NCBI RefSeq assembly: GCF_024529975.1
Contig: NZ_AP024897.1
Location: 1,426,001 to 1,490,000 of the forward strand
Source: Vibrio quintilis
Lineage (GTDB): Bacteria; Pseudomonadota; Gammaproteobacteria; Enterobacterales; Vibrionaceae
Direction: 5' to 3'
DNA length: 64,000 nucleotides
Positions 8,427 to 16,774 of the stretch are shown one piece after another. How positions within the stretch are numbered: the first letter of the stretch is position 1; the number at the start of each line of letters is the position of its first letter. The notes below the pieces were generated by a model, which saw only the letters and a list, made by a program, of their open reading frames with translations, had not been told where the DNA came from and searched no databases. A program made the position numbers and the translations under genes.

Positions 8427-9578
8427 TTACATTGCTGCAACCAGAATATCGACAATCTGCCCGTGCGTTGCCGGTCTTGGATTCGTCAGTCCGCACGCAT
8501 CTTCCAGCGCGTTTTCAGCCAGCAGGTCAAAATCGGTTTCTTTTACGCCCAGATCGGACAGACCAGCCGGGATATTGACGTCCTGAGACAGTTGACGAAT
8601 CGCATCCAGTGCTGCCTGCGCTGCCTGCTCTGCGGTGTTCAGACCAGAGACGTCCACGCCCATTGCGGCGGCGACATCAGACAAACGCTCCGCAGAAACG
8701 TGGGCGTTGAATTGTTGTACGTGTGGCAGCAGTACCGCGTTACAGACACCGTGTGGCAGGTCATAAAAACCGCCCAGCTGGTGCGCGATAGCGTGTACGT
8801 AGCCTAAAGAAGCGTTATTAAATGCCATACCGGCCATAAACTGGGCATTGGCCATGTTTTCTCTGGCGTTCAGGTTATCGCCCTGATGAACGGCAGTGCG
8901 CAGGTTGTGATGAATCAGTTCAATCGCTTTGATTGCCAGCGCATCGGTGACGGGTGTTGCTGCGGTAGAAACGTAAGCTTCAATTGCGTGTGTAAGCGCA
9001 TCCATCCCGGTGGCAGCGGTCAGCGAAGCCGGTTTACCCAGCATCAGTTCCGGATCATTGACTGACATCAGTGGCGTGACATGCTTGTCAACAATCGCCA
9101 TTTTGATATGACGGGCTTCATCGGTGATGATGCAAAAGCGGGTCATTTCTGATGCTGTGCCGGCCGTGGTGTTAATCGCGATCAGCGGCAACTGAGGTTT
9201 GCCTGACTGGTCCACACCTTCATAGTCCGCAATCTGTCCGCCGTTGGTTGCCAGCAGTGCAATGCCTTTGGCACAGTCATGGGGGGAACCGCCACCCAGT
9301 GAAATGACACAGTCACACTCAGATTTCTGCAACAGTGCCAGACCATCTTTGACATTCTCTGTGGTTGGATTCGGTTTGGTTTGATCGTAAACCACCACTT
9401 CCAGACCGGCGTTCTCCAGCAGGGCCTGAATTTTTCCGACCACGCCAAGCTGGTTGAGGATGGCATCCGTGACGATCAGACTTCTTTTAAAGCCGGAGGA
9501 TTTGATCTGATTCACTGCATCAGCCAGACAACCGGCACCCATAAGATTAACCGAAGGAATAAAAAACGCACTAGACAT
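8427..9578 (-). CDS. Iron-dependent (type III) alcohol dehydrogenase
   Basis: A 383-residue cytoplasmic dehydrogenase of the YiaY/AdhB/FucO group that reduces aldehydes with NADH or oxidises alcohols. The nucleotide-binding GGGSPHD lies at 95-101. The divalent-metal ligands D193 and H197 (MDALTHAIE), H262 (GYVHAIAHQ) and H276 (DLPHG) sit at the family positions. It heads the adh-ackA-pta transcription unit. With the acylating aldehyde dehydrogenase upstream it would form a two-step route between acetyl-CoA and ethanol. Other short-chain aldehydes, including sulfoacetaldehyde-type substrates, are possible. Confidence 0.9.
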   Translation of the reverse strand: MSSAFFIPSVNLMGAGCLADAVNQIKSSGFKRSLIVTDAILNQLGVVGKIQALLENAGLEVVVYDQTKPNPTTENVKDGLALLQKSECDCVISLGGGSPHDCAKGIALLATNGGQIADYEGVDQSGKPQLPLIAINTTAGTASEMTRFCIITDEARHIKMAIVDKHVTPLMSVNDPELMLGKPASLTAATGMDALTHAIEAYVSTAATPVTDALAIKAIELIHHNLRTAVHQGDNLNARENMANAQFMAGMAFNNASLGYVHAIAHQLGGFYDLPHGVCNAVLLPHVQQFNAHVSAERLSDVAAAMGVDVSGLNTAEQAAQAALDAIRQLSQDVNIPAGLSDLGVKETDFDLLAENALEDACGLTNPRPATHGQIVDILVAAM

Positions 9579-9618
9579 AATAAAACTCCAATAATTAAAT
9601 AGTATTGATTATTTTTAT

Positions 9619-9886
9619 ATATACCCAAGCAACCTGAAGATGCAGGATTCAGCGTGCAGCCGAAAGGTGCAGTTCAAGGAAAGGGAATGCAGGAATGTAC
9701 CCACCTTTCAAATTCACTTGACGCAGAAATGTGCCTTTCAGCTCACGCCCTGCGGGTGAGTTTGTCTGGCTCTGATACAGCGTTACTGATTTTCAACGTA
9801 GAATGACTATGTCTTCAAATCAGTGCCTTGTCTCAGAGCCAGACAAATCTCACTGAAACCTGCATCTTCAGGTTGCTTGGGTATAT
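9619..9886. mobile_element. 268-bp MITE-like element with perfect 28-bp terminal inverted repeats
   Basis: The 28 bases at 9619-9646 (beginning ATATACCCAAGCAACCTG) are the exact reverse complement of 9859-9886. A second perfect 15-bp inverted repeat lies inside, TTTGTCTGGCTCTGA at 9761-9775 against 9833-9847, with a further ACTGATTT/AAATCAGT pair within it. No coding capacity is visible. The flanks are AT-rich, so a target duplication cannot be called. It separates the aldehyde dehydrogenase gene from the adh-ackA-pta operon. Its ends are the same sequence as the short hairpin repeats seen elsewhere in the window. Confidence 0.85.
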
Positions 9887-10132
9887 TCATATATAAACTG
9901 AACCTGCCTTATGGCTATTTTTATTTTTCTGGTTTTTATTCTTGTTGCTGCAAAAATAAATTATCAGTAATAAGCAAATCGCTGCTCTGAATATGTTTCT
10001 GAAATTATTTGAATATTAATAATTATATTAAACTTATTGTTTAAATAATGACTCAGACTATTATCATGGCTATTCGAAGAGCGACATATAGTACATATTT
10101 AAAAGCAGGATTTGCTTATATTTTTTGATTAA
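9887..10132. other. AT-rich intergenic stretch between aldehyde dehydrogenase and MITE
   Basis: No reading frame or clear hairpin is visible in these 246 bases. With the MITE it makes a 554-base gap. It is the likely place of the transcription end of the aldehyde dehydrogenase gene and the promoter of the adh operon, but no specific element can be assigned. Confidence 0.4.
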
Positions 10133-11506
10133 TTAAGCGGCTTTGCTAACACAGCAATCAAAGTCATACACAACCTTCTTAATATTAATCAGATGCTCTG
10201 GTCCGACATTATCTGAAACTGAACTGCCACCGACGGCACCGCAGCCTAAGGTCAGTGAGGGAATCAGCTCCGTCGTTGCGCCAATCGCACCCAGTGCACT
10301 TGGTGTGTTGACCAGACAGCGTGAAACCGGCACCCGCAGAGAAAAATCCTGAATCACCTGATCATCATCGGAATGAATGGAAGCCGTATGGCCGCTGCCT
10401 TCATTTTCAAGCAGTTCCACACAACGGTCGATGGCGGCTTTGCTGTCTTTCTCGACATACAGTGCCAGAATCGGTGTTAGTTTTTCCCGTGAATAAGGGT
10501 TGGTTTTGGAGACAGAATACTGCTGTGAAACCAGAACCTTCACATCATCCGGCACGCTAAGACCGGCCATGTCTGCTACATAAGTCGCTGGTTTACCGAC
10601 GATTTTCGGGTTCATGGTGCCATTTTCACGTAAAATGACTTTACTGAGCTGTTCTGATTCTTCAGCCGAAAGGATGTAACCGCCTTGCTGAGCGATTTCA
10701 TTTTTCACCTGAGCTTCAATCGCCCGTTCAACCACCAGAGACTGTTCAGACGCACAGATCACACCGTTGTCGAACGTTTTACTCATCACGACTTTTTTGA
10801 CGGCTTCTTTCACGTTGGCTGTTTTTTCGATGAACGCAGGGCAGTTACCAGGGCCGACACCAATCGCCGGATTACCTGAACTGTATGCCGCTCTGACCAT
10901 GGCTTCGCCGCCGGTAGCAAGGATGAGCGCCGTATCCGGGTTGTGCATGATCTCTTGCGTGCCTTCCAGAGACAGCTGGGTCATACAACCGATAATGCCT
11001 TCCGGTGCACCTGCTGCAACGGCTGCTTCCAGCACGATACGGGTGGTTTCGAGAATACAGTTTTTCGCCGAAGGGTGCGGGGAAATCACAATACCGTTGC
11101 CGGATTTAACCGCAATCAGTGTTTTGTAAATCGTGGTTGAAGTCGGGTTGGTTGAAGGAATCAACGCACCCAGCACGCCCATTGGAACCGCGATGTCCAG
11201 TGTCCGGGTTTCTGTGTCTTTACGTAAAATTCCGACTGTTTTCTGATCTTTGATGTAACGGTATAAATCGTTGGTTGCAAAGTTATTTTTGGTTATTTTA
11301 TCTTCAATGTTACCGAAACCAGTTTCGAAAACGGCCATTTTTGCCAACCGGGCTGATTCACGCTGAGCGGCTTCAACCATGCTGAGAACAATCGCATCGA
11401 TTTTTTCCTGTGAGAAAGTTTTTAACTGGCTTTGGGCTGCTTTTGCTTTTTGAATCAGCGCGATTGCTTCTGCGACTGACTCGTTATGTTGGGTTTCACG
11501 TCTCAT
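10133..11506 (-). CDS. Acylating (CoA-dependent) aldehyde dehydrogenase, EutE/AdhE-N-like
   Basis: Converts an aldehyde, probably acetaldehyde, plus CoA and NAD+ to acyl-CoA and NADH, or the reverse. I start it at ATG 11506 (457 residues) because GGAGG lies six bases upstream; a frame extension to 11572 lacks a ribosome site. The catalytic cysteine is C251 in FDNGVICASEQ, a signature of the AdhE N-terminal, EutE and PduP group rather than of hydrolytic ALDHs. The segment GPGNCPAFIEK precedes it. No microcompartment shell genes or targeting peptide are nearby. It is on the same strand as adh-ackA-pta but 554 bases away. Confidence 0.88.
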   Translation of the reverse strand: MRRETQHNESVAEAIALIQKAKAAQSQLKTFSQEKIDAIVLSMVEAAQRESARLAKMAVFETGFGNIEDKITKNNFATNDLYRYIKDQKTVGILRKDTETRTLDIAVPMGVLGALIPSTNPTSTTIYKTLIAVKSGNGIVISPHPSAKNCILETTRIVLEAAVAAGAPEGIIGCMTQLSLEGTQEIMHNPDTALILATGGEAMVRAAYSSGNPAIGVGPGNCPAFIEKTANVKEAVKKVVMSKTFDNGVICASEQSLVVERAIEAQVKNEIAQQGGYILSAEESEQLSKVILRENGTMNPKIVGKPATYVADMAGLSVPDDVKVLVSQQYSVSKTNPYSREKLTPILALYVEKDSKAAIDRCVELLENEGSGHTASIHSDDDQVIQDFSLRVPVSRCLVNTPSALGAIGATTELIPSLTLGCGAVGGSSVSDNVGPEHLINIKKVVYDFDCCVSKAA

Positions 11507-11863
11507 TGGAACCTCCAGGGTTGTTGTTTTATTCCCGCTCTGCCGGTACTTTCCGGTTGTGGGGATGTTCATATTTGAACGTTAAGGGTAATGAGCTCTC
11601 TATGGGGTAAAGAATATCAACAGGCGGGAAACACAACTAATTCAGCTTTTAAAAAAATAGCTCTTTTTTAAATTGGAGGCGGAAATAACCGTATCTGAGG
11701 TCACATTTTTGCTATGTTTTTAAATTTGCCGATACTTAAACCAGATGTGAGTCATTAAAAAACTGCTAAGTGGCTGATTATTCGTAATGACTGGATCAGG
11801 GAGAATAAAATAATTGATTGATGTGGTTGAATTAATTTGTTTTTATTATTTTCTGAGTATAAA
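11507..11863. other. Intergenic, promoter region of aldehyde dehydrogenase gene
   Basis: About 360 bases without a supported gene. The part near 11507-11660 should hold the leader and promoter of the minus-strand aldehyde dehydrogenase. No operator could be recognised. Confidence 0.35.
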
Positions 11864-11899
11864 AACGCCGGAATATAATGTTTCATATAAACCGGCGTT
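11864..11899. terminator. Terminator-like hairpin after the broken secreted-protein gene
   Basis: AACGCCGG at 11864-11871 pairs with CCGGCGTT at 11892-11899. T-runs lie outside on both strands (TTTTT at 11901-11905 on the plus strand, TTTTT after the stem on the minus strand), so it may work in both directions. It lies about 35 bases past the stop of the minus-strand gene. Confidence 0.7.
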
Positions 11900-11933
11900 G
11901 TTTTTACTGAACAGAAGTCATCCGTTGAAATGA

Positions 11934-12530
11934 TTATACTTCCGGTTCAGGATCTGGTACATCACAAATATCAACCTTCGGATAGTTTTGCCGTTTTTTC
12001 ATTCCGGGGTTCATCGCTTTAATGCTAATCCCGGACAGAGAATAACCGTCATAGGAAAAATCTTCAGGGAGCAACTCCATCGCTTCCAGCTGTGCGTCGA
12101 CGGCAGCCTGTATGGTTGCATCCAGGTCAGTGACCATACCTGTACAGGAGCCGAAGGCTAACATTTCGGTATCTACTTCATCCACGAGACAGGAGTAAGC
12201 AAACAGGCCATCAAATGTGCCTTCTGGTGCGTCAGCATCATATTTTACGACGTCTATTTCGATCTCAAGGTCATAAGTCATGGGTGGCTCTGCACCATCA
12301 GAGACAGTCACCATAAATTCGGCATCACCACCAAACTGGGTTTGATCGCCGCCATTTTCAAAGCTCCATGCGCCTGAAAGGGTGCCGCCGTCAAGCTCTG
12401 TAGCAATACAACCTTCAGGCAATATATCAGCCAGTGGATCCGGTGCTTTTTAACCGGCGATTGCGGTTGACCCGATAGTGATACCTATCGTTAAACCAGC
12501 CAGAACGATGGCTAAATATGACTTTTTCAT
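11934..12530 (-). pseudogene. Exported protein gene interrupted by an in-frame TAA after the signal peptide
   Basis: A textbook start (AAGGAG, then ATG at 12530) encodes MKKSYLAIVLAGLTIGITIG and then STAIAG, a clean Sec signal peptide. Codon 27 is TAA (12452-12450), and the same frame then continues open for 171 more codons to 11934. The downstream part is an acidic domain with four cysteines (in EGCIAT, YSCLVDE, GSCTGM and DICDV), likely two disulfides, ending in DPEPEV. No family was recognised. One base change in TAA would restore a 198-codon gene. It may be a nonsense pseudogene, a sequencing error, or readthrough; there is no good restart site after the stop. Confidence 0.75.
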
Positions 12531-12966
12531 ATTGAACTCCTTGCGACGATTTCAGGAATACCAGAGTCTGGCCCTTGTTATTGAATGTTTACCCATTTGC
12601 GATCATCAGTTTGAGTGTAGGCGGGGCAGGCGGATTCGCAGGCAAATTTATATGATAATTAAGAATATACTTATCTATCAGTTTGTTATTTAAGTAACTG
12701 ATAAATAGATATAAAAATACAAAATCAACAAAGAGAACAGCATGTAATTGAACTTGAATGACACAATGAAAAAGACAGAAAAGGGAAATCATGGTGGTTA
12801 ACTGACTGAATTATCTATTTATAACTAAAACCAATAACCGTTCTGTTTGAAAGAACTAAAATATTGAGTTGTGACAACTGTAAACCTGTGTAAAGCGTCT
12901 GTATTCAGGTATCAACAATATTTAATAATATTATGGCTCAACATAATAAAATAAAGGTAATTCATA
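12531..12966. other. AT-rich divergent promoter region
   Basis: 436 bases between the minus-strand exported-protein gene and the plus-strand dioxygenase. No convincing reading frame. It should contain both divergent promoters. No binding site could be identified with confidence. Confidence 0.4.
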
Positions 12967-13908
12967 ATGGAAAGTAATAGTCAAGACTCATATAACGGCC
13001 GGAGAAAGGTGCTGAAGTCGATTCTTTCAGTTGCAGTGGCTGCAATCGCAACCGGATGTGGCAGTGAAAGTACCACTGCTTCCGCGACGGGTGGTTCAGC
13101 TTCTTCAACAACCGACAGCTCAACAGACACTTCAACCGATAGCTCAACGGACAGCTCAACCGACAGCTCAACCGACAGCGGTTCAACCGGGAGTGACGCC
13201 GGCGGCTCGACAGATTCAACGGAGACCGTTGACTGGGCAACCGGTGGCACAAAAAATATGACGGCGGATTTCCCGGACGATAGTTTGTTTGAGAGCTCGG
13301 ATAGCTGTCAGGTTTCCCTGACCGGTTCACTCACCGAAGGGCCGTGTTATTTTGACGGCGATTATCTGGAAGATATTTCAGATGCGCAGACAGGGTTGCC
13401 GATGATGCTGTGTTTACAGCTGATCGACCAGAACTGCGAGCCGTTATCCGGTTATGAAATTGAAGTGTGGCACTGTAACGTGGATGGCCTGTATTCCGGC
13501 GATACCAGTGGCAGCAGTGATACCGATGGTTTCAGCAGCGGTTTTTGTACCGACAATGACAGCGAAGCGCTGGCTTCCCGCTGGTTCCGTGGTATTCAGG
13601 TGACAGACAGCAGCGGCCGGGTGAATTTTAAATCCTGTTTTCCGGGCTGGTATTCCAGCCGGGTGATTCATATTCATTTCCGGGTGCGTCAGAACAACAG
13701 TGATGAAGTGGTTTCCCAGTTCACCTTTACCGACGATTTTTGTACGGAAATCTGTACTTCACACACCGACTACGCCAGCCGTGGCGCACCGGATACACTG
13801 ATTGCTTCAGATACGGTATTCAGCAGCGGTGCCGATGGCTATATTTTCAATACGCAGCAGAATGACGATGGCTCACTGGTGGCTTATAAGCGTATCATCA
13901 TCAGCTGA
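12967..13908 (+). CDS. Exported intradiol ring-cleavage dioxygenase, Tat-type lipoprotein
   Basis: A 313-residue protein related to protocatechuate 3,4-dioxygenase/catechol dioxygenases, which open catechol rings between the hydroxyls using Fe(III). The four iron ligands are visible as Y176 (NVDGLYSG), Y229 (FPGWYSS), H235 and H237 (IHIHFRV). The N-terminus has a twin-arginine motif (GRRKVLK, 11-17), a hydrophobic stretch and a lipobox ending in C31, so it is probably folded in the cytoplasm, exported and lipidated. Residues 35-88 are a low-complexity Ser/Thr/Asp linker with STDS repeats. No aromatic-pathway genes are near. The secreted form may act on plant phenolics or lignin fragments, which is inference. 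Confidence 0.85.
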   Translation: MESNSQDSYNGRRKVLKSILSVAVAAIATGCGSESTTASATGGSASSTTDSSTDTSTDSSTDSSTDSSTDSGSTGSDAGGSTDSTETVDWATGGTKNMTADFPDDSLFESSDSCQVSLTGSLTEGPCYFDGDYLEDISDAQTGLPMMLCLQLIDQNCEPLSGYEIEVWHCNVDGLYSGDTSGSSDTDGFSSGFCTDNDSEALASRWFRGIQVTDSSGRVNFKSCFPGWYSSRVIHIHFRVRQNNSDEVVSQFTFTDDFCTEICTSHTDYASRGAPDTLIASDTVFSSGADGYIFNTQQNDDGSLVAYKRIIIS

Positions 13909-14063
13909 AATGAAGCGGATGATCATCAGTTAAAGTTAAGCGGGTCGGGGATATGGGTGTAAAAACCGGGGGAGGTTTTATGCCTGTATCCCGCTTAATT
14001 TTCTGTCTTTGAACGGCGGGATCTTTTTCTTCGTACTATTTTCTTCATACATACTGTCTTTGT

Positions 14064-14103
14064 ATAAAAAAACAGGCCCCGGCAGGAGAGCGCCGAAGCC
14101 TTG
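14064..14103 (-). terminator. Terminator of the iron-uptake operon
   Basis: On the minus strand AGGCTTCGGC and GCCGGGGCCT form a stem with two G-U pairs around a short loop, followed by a run of seven Ts (14071-14065). It lies about 175 bases past the last gene of the operon. Confidence 0.65.
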
Positions 14104-14277
14104 TTTATATTATGGCGGTAAATGAAGATGAATCACATTAACTATTAAAGCCTAAACCATAAAAAAAATCTGTCTCAATAATGAGAATGAATAGGTTTTC
14201 AATCAAATAACAGAACAGATAACCAATTGATTGAAATGTGTTTTATGGCAATTTACCAGTTGTCAGTGCACTCTGTT

Positions 14278-15087
14278 TTATTTGTTTGCAGCCACTTTAT
14301 GGATAAACGGCCCGTAAGCCTTGTCACCGCACCAGTAATTAATCGCATTGCGCACACCGCGGCTGGTGTAGCTTGCGCCGGAGATGCCATCCACCGAATG
14401 GTCATCCGTCGGGCGGCGGTGTTTGATCACGACCTGAAAGTCAGGCTCGTCATGGCTGAATACCTGCTTTCCGACAAATGAATGTGCCCACTGCGGTTTT
14501 TCGGTAATTGTAGCGCCCAGACCTGGTGTTTCTGCATGCTGATAAAAGCCGAGCCCGGCAATTTTCAGGGTATGAATATCCAGCGCCAGATAGCCGAAAA
14601 CAATGGAAAACCGGCTCATGCCCCGGATGGGTAAGACGATCTTACTATATTGCCCGGCATCGTTTTTCACCAGATAAGCCAGCCCGGTATTTTCCCGCTG
14701 ACGGATGCCGGCCGGGTCGTCTGCCTCATTCAGTGTCACCGACTGTGTTGGGTCGGCCAGTATTTTTTCCAGATCATAGTGCGCCAGCAACGGGGCATTG
14801 TTGACTTCCTGACCGGTGCGTAAATCAATCAGATGGGGTTCGAAATACTTTGCAGTCAGCGCAGACATGCTCATTTTTTTGTGGTCCAGCCCGGCGACCT
14901 GTACCAACACGAGCCGCTTATCCAGCCGGACAGTCGGATTGACGTGGTTCGCGATGGTTTTGACCAGTTCTGAACCTTTGGACTGATGATGTTTGCCTGC
15001 TTGTTCCTCAGGATCGGAACAGGCTGTCAGTATCATCAGGCTGCAAAGCATCGCGGCACAAACACGAAAATTCATGTCAAAATTCAT
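14278..15087 (-). CDS. FMN-binding lipoprotein, NqrC/RnfG-like
   Basis: A 269-residue protein with a lipobox ending at C23 (LMILTAC), so it is anchored at the membrane facing the periplasm. The C-terminus holds DGISGASYTS at 233-242, matching the covalent flavinylation motif of NqrC and RnfG, with T241 as expected FMN-phosphate acceptor. The segment ETPGLGATI near 186 is also shared with NqrC/RnfG. It lacks the rest of an NQR or RNF complex next to it. As last gene of the Ftr1-P19 operon it could pass electrons for ferric iron reduction or to its thioredoxin neighbour. It needs an ApbE flavin transferase, not seen in the window. Confidence 0.82.
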   Translation of the reverse strand: MNFDMNFRVCAAMLCSLMILTACSDPEEQAGKHHQSKGSELVKTIANHVNPTVRLDKRLVLVQVAGLDHKKMSMSALTAKYFEPHLIDLRTGQEVNNAPLLAHYDLEKILADPTQSVTLNEADDPAGIRQRENTGLAYLVKNDAGQYSKIVLPIRGMSRFSIVFGYLALDIHTLKIAGLGFYQHAETPGLGATITEKPQWAHSFVGKQVFSHDEPDFQVVIKHRRPTDDHSVDGISGASYTSRGVRNAINYWCGDKAYGPFIHKVAANK

Positions 15088-15097
15088 GAGAACAGCC

Positions 15098-15565
15098 TTA
15101 TTTTAAACGGTGAGGAACGACTTTCGCGATGATTTTAAATTCTCCCTGATTGGTATGAACTTTCATCGTCAGAAACTCACCCGTTTTCAGCGGATGTTGC
15201 GGTTTAAACATCATCAGATGGTGCGTATTCGGCGTCAGTGCCAGCTTTTTATGTGCCGGAACAGAAATCTCACTGACTTCATACATTTTCCGCTGACCGC
15301 CTTCAAATTTTGACTGATGCAGCATGGTCATGGCAAAGCCTTCACAACTGAAGCCATCAATTACCAGCTTTTTATCCGTATTGTTATAAATCGTCATTTT
15401 GGAGCCGGTGCCTTTCGCTCCCGGTTTGAGCTGAAAAATTACCGGGTTTTGAACTTCAATCTGTTGTTGCAGCGTCTGTTTTTCTGCCGCAGTGCTGACG
15501 GATGTCAGCGTGAGTGACAGCAGGAGAGTCATTAATGCACAAAGATAGGCTTTAAAATTCATCAT
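15098..15565 (-). CDS. PCu(A)C-like periplasmic copper-chaperone family protein
   Basis: A 155-residue protein with a Sec signal peptide (about 1-27, ending VSTAA). The mature part is a small beta-barrel with the HHLMMFKP motif typical of PCu(A)C/DUF461 copper chaperones, and KMTIYNNTDKKLVIDGF near its start. Relatives deliver Cu(I) to cytochrome oxidase or other periplasmic targets. P19 proteins also bind copper, so this gene may supply copper to P19 or sequester it. It sits 17 bases after the thioredoxin gene and 10 bases before the FMN lipoprotein. The first histidine of the classical copper motif is not obvious, so copper binding is inferred. Confidence 0.75.
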   Translation of the reverse strand: MMNFKAYLCALMTLLLSLTLTSVSTAAEKQTLQQQIEVQNPVIFQLKPGAKGTGSKMTIYNNTDKKLVIDGFSCEGFAMTMLHQSKFEGGQRKMYEVSEISVPAHKKLALTPNTHHLMMFKPQHPLKTGEFLTMKVHTNQGEFKIIAKVVPHRLK

Positions 15566-15581
15566 TATTCCTGTTCATCCT

Positions 15582-16094
15582 TTATTTGTAAGTTTTCAGT
15601 TGATTGATTTTCTGATTCAGATCCATGTGTTCTGAGTAACCGATGTGCATCTCCCGCACCACGCCGTTTTGATCAATAAAGAAAGTGGTGGGGGTGACGG
15701 AGACCTGATAACGCTCTCTGGTGATATCCATCTGATCAAAACCGAGCGGAAAGGTCACGCCCAGGTCGTTGGCAAATGCGTTCAGGTCAACATGGTCCTT
15801 ATCGATGCTGACCCCAATCACCGCGACATCATCCGGGCGGGCACTGACCACCTGCTGCCATTTTTTCATCATCACCAGACAGGCACCGCAGGTGGCAGAC
15901 CAGAATTCCAGTATCATCGGTTTGCCCTGGTAGTCAGACAGATTCAGTGGCTTCTCCGCGGCGTCAAATACCGCCAGGTCGGGCGCGGGGGCATTGACGC
16001 TGACAAAGGCTTCTTTGCAGCCGGTAAGCTGGGTCAGCATCAGCAGGATCAGACCCAAACCAAACCCTTTACTGTGCCTGAGCATACTGCGCAT
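15582..16094 (-). CDS. Thioredoxin-fold lipoprotein (TlpA/AhpC-TSA type)
   Basis: A 170-residue protein. I start at ATG 16094, preceded by GAGGAG at good spacing, inside the end of the ABC ATPase gene. Residues 1-25 form a lipoprotein signal with C26 in LTGC. The active site is WSATCGAC with C69 and C72, and the fold continues through IGVSIDKDHVDL and the cis-Pro region VSVTPTTFF. Proteins of this type reduce disulfides or metal-bound partners at the periplasmic face. Campylobacter P19 operons carry two thioredoxin-like genes at the same place, supporting a redox role in iron uptake. Confidence 0.85.
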   Translation of the reverse strand: MRSMLRHSKGFGLGLILLMLTQLTGCKEAFVSVNAPAPDLAVFDAAEKPLNLSDYQGKPMILEFWSATCGACLVMMKKWQQVVSARPDDVAVIGVSIDKDHVDLNAFANDLGVTFPLGFDQMDITRERYQVSVTPTTFFIDQNGVVREMHIGYSEHMDLNQKINQLKTYK

Positions 16095-16773
16095 CGGGAC
16101 GCTCCTCACCAATCAGTTTGCCGTGTTGCAGGCGGATAATCCGATCGGTGTACTGACCGAGTGCCGGGTTATGTGTGACCATAATGATGGTCCGCTTCTG
16201 CTCATGCAGTTTGCGGAAAATATCCAGCACCATCTGTTCGTTCTCTTCATCCAGATTGCCGGTCGGCTCATCGGCAAACAGCACCGGACACTCGTTGACC
16301 AGCGCTCTGGCAATGCATACCCGTTGCTGCTCCCCGCCGGAGAGCTGGCTGGGCAGGTGATCTTTCCGGTGGCCGAGGCCAACCTGTTCCAGCACTGCTG
16401 CTGCCGCGTCGCGGTCGGTGACACTGTGATAATGCTGCGCCAGCATGACATTCTCCAGTGCCGTCAGATAAGGAATCAGGTGGAACTGCTGGAACAGCAG
16501 GCCGATTTTTTCGGCGCGGAATTCCCGGCGGCCGTCTTCATCGAGTTGAGCAGCGTCCTGACCGTCAAGCAACACCTGACCTTTGGTCGCGGTATCGAGA
16601 CAGCTGAGAATATTCATCAGCGTGGTTTTACCCGAGCCGGAAGCGCCCATGATGGCGACAAATTCTCCGTAACGGATTGAGATATCAATGTTATCCAGCG
16701 CTTTGACCTGATCAAAATGCTTACAGAGTCCTCTGGTTTCAATCGCAAAAGCGGATGTGATATCAGCAGACAT
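16069..16773 (-). CDS. ABC transporter ATPase, MacB/LolD type
   Basis: A 234-residue ATPase with Walker [10 protein letters not shown] at 43-51, the signature LSGGEQQRV near 141-149, and Walker B followed by [10 protein letters not shown] near 165. The DEPTGNLD form is typical of LolD/MacB/FtsE-like systems that work with FtsX-fold permeases, as encoded by the next two upstream genes. It is one base after the permease stop and overlaps the thioredoxin start by 26 bases. In P19 operons this ABC unit is conserved, though its substrate is unknown. Confidence 0.92.
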   Translation of the reverse strand: MSADITSAFAIETRGLCKHFDQVKALDNIDISIRYGEFVAIMGASGSGKTTLMNILSCLDTATKGQVLLDGQDAAQLDEDGRREFRAEKIGLLFQQFHLIPYLTALENVMLAQHYHSVTDRDAAAAVLEQVGLGHRKDHLPSQLSGGEQQRVCIARALVNECPVLFADEPTGNLDEENEQMVLDIFRKLHEQKRTIIMVTHNPALGQYTDRIIRLQHGKLIGEERPDAQYAQAQ

Positions 16774-16774
16774 A

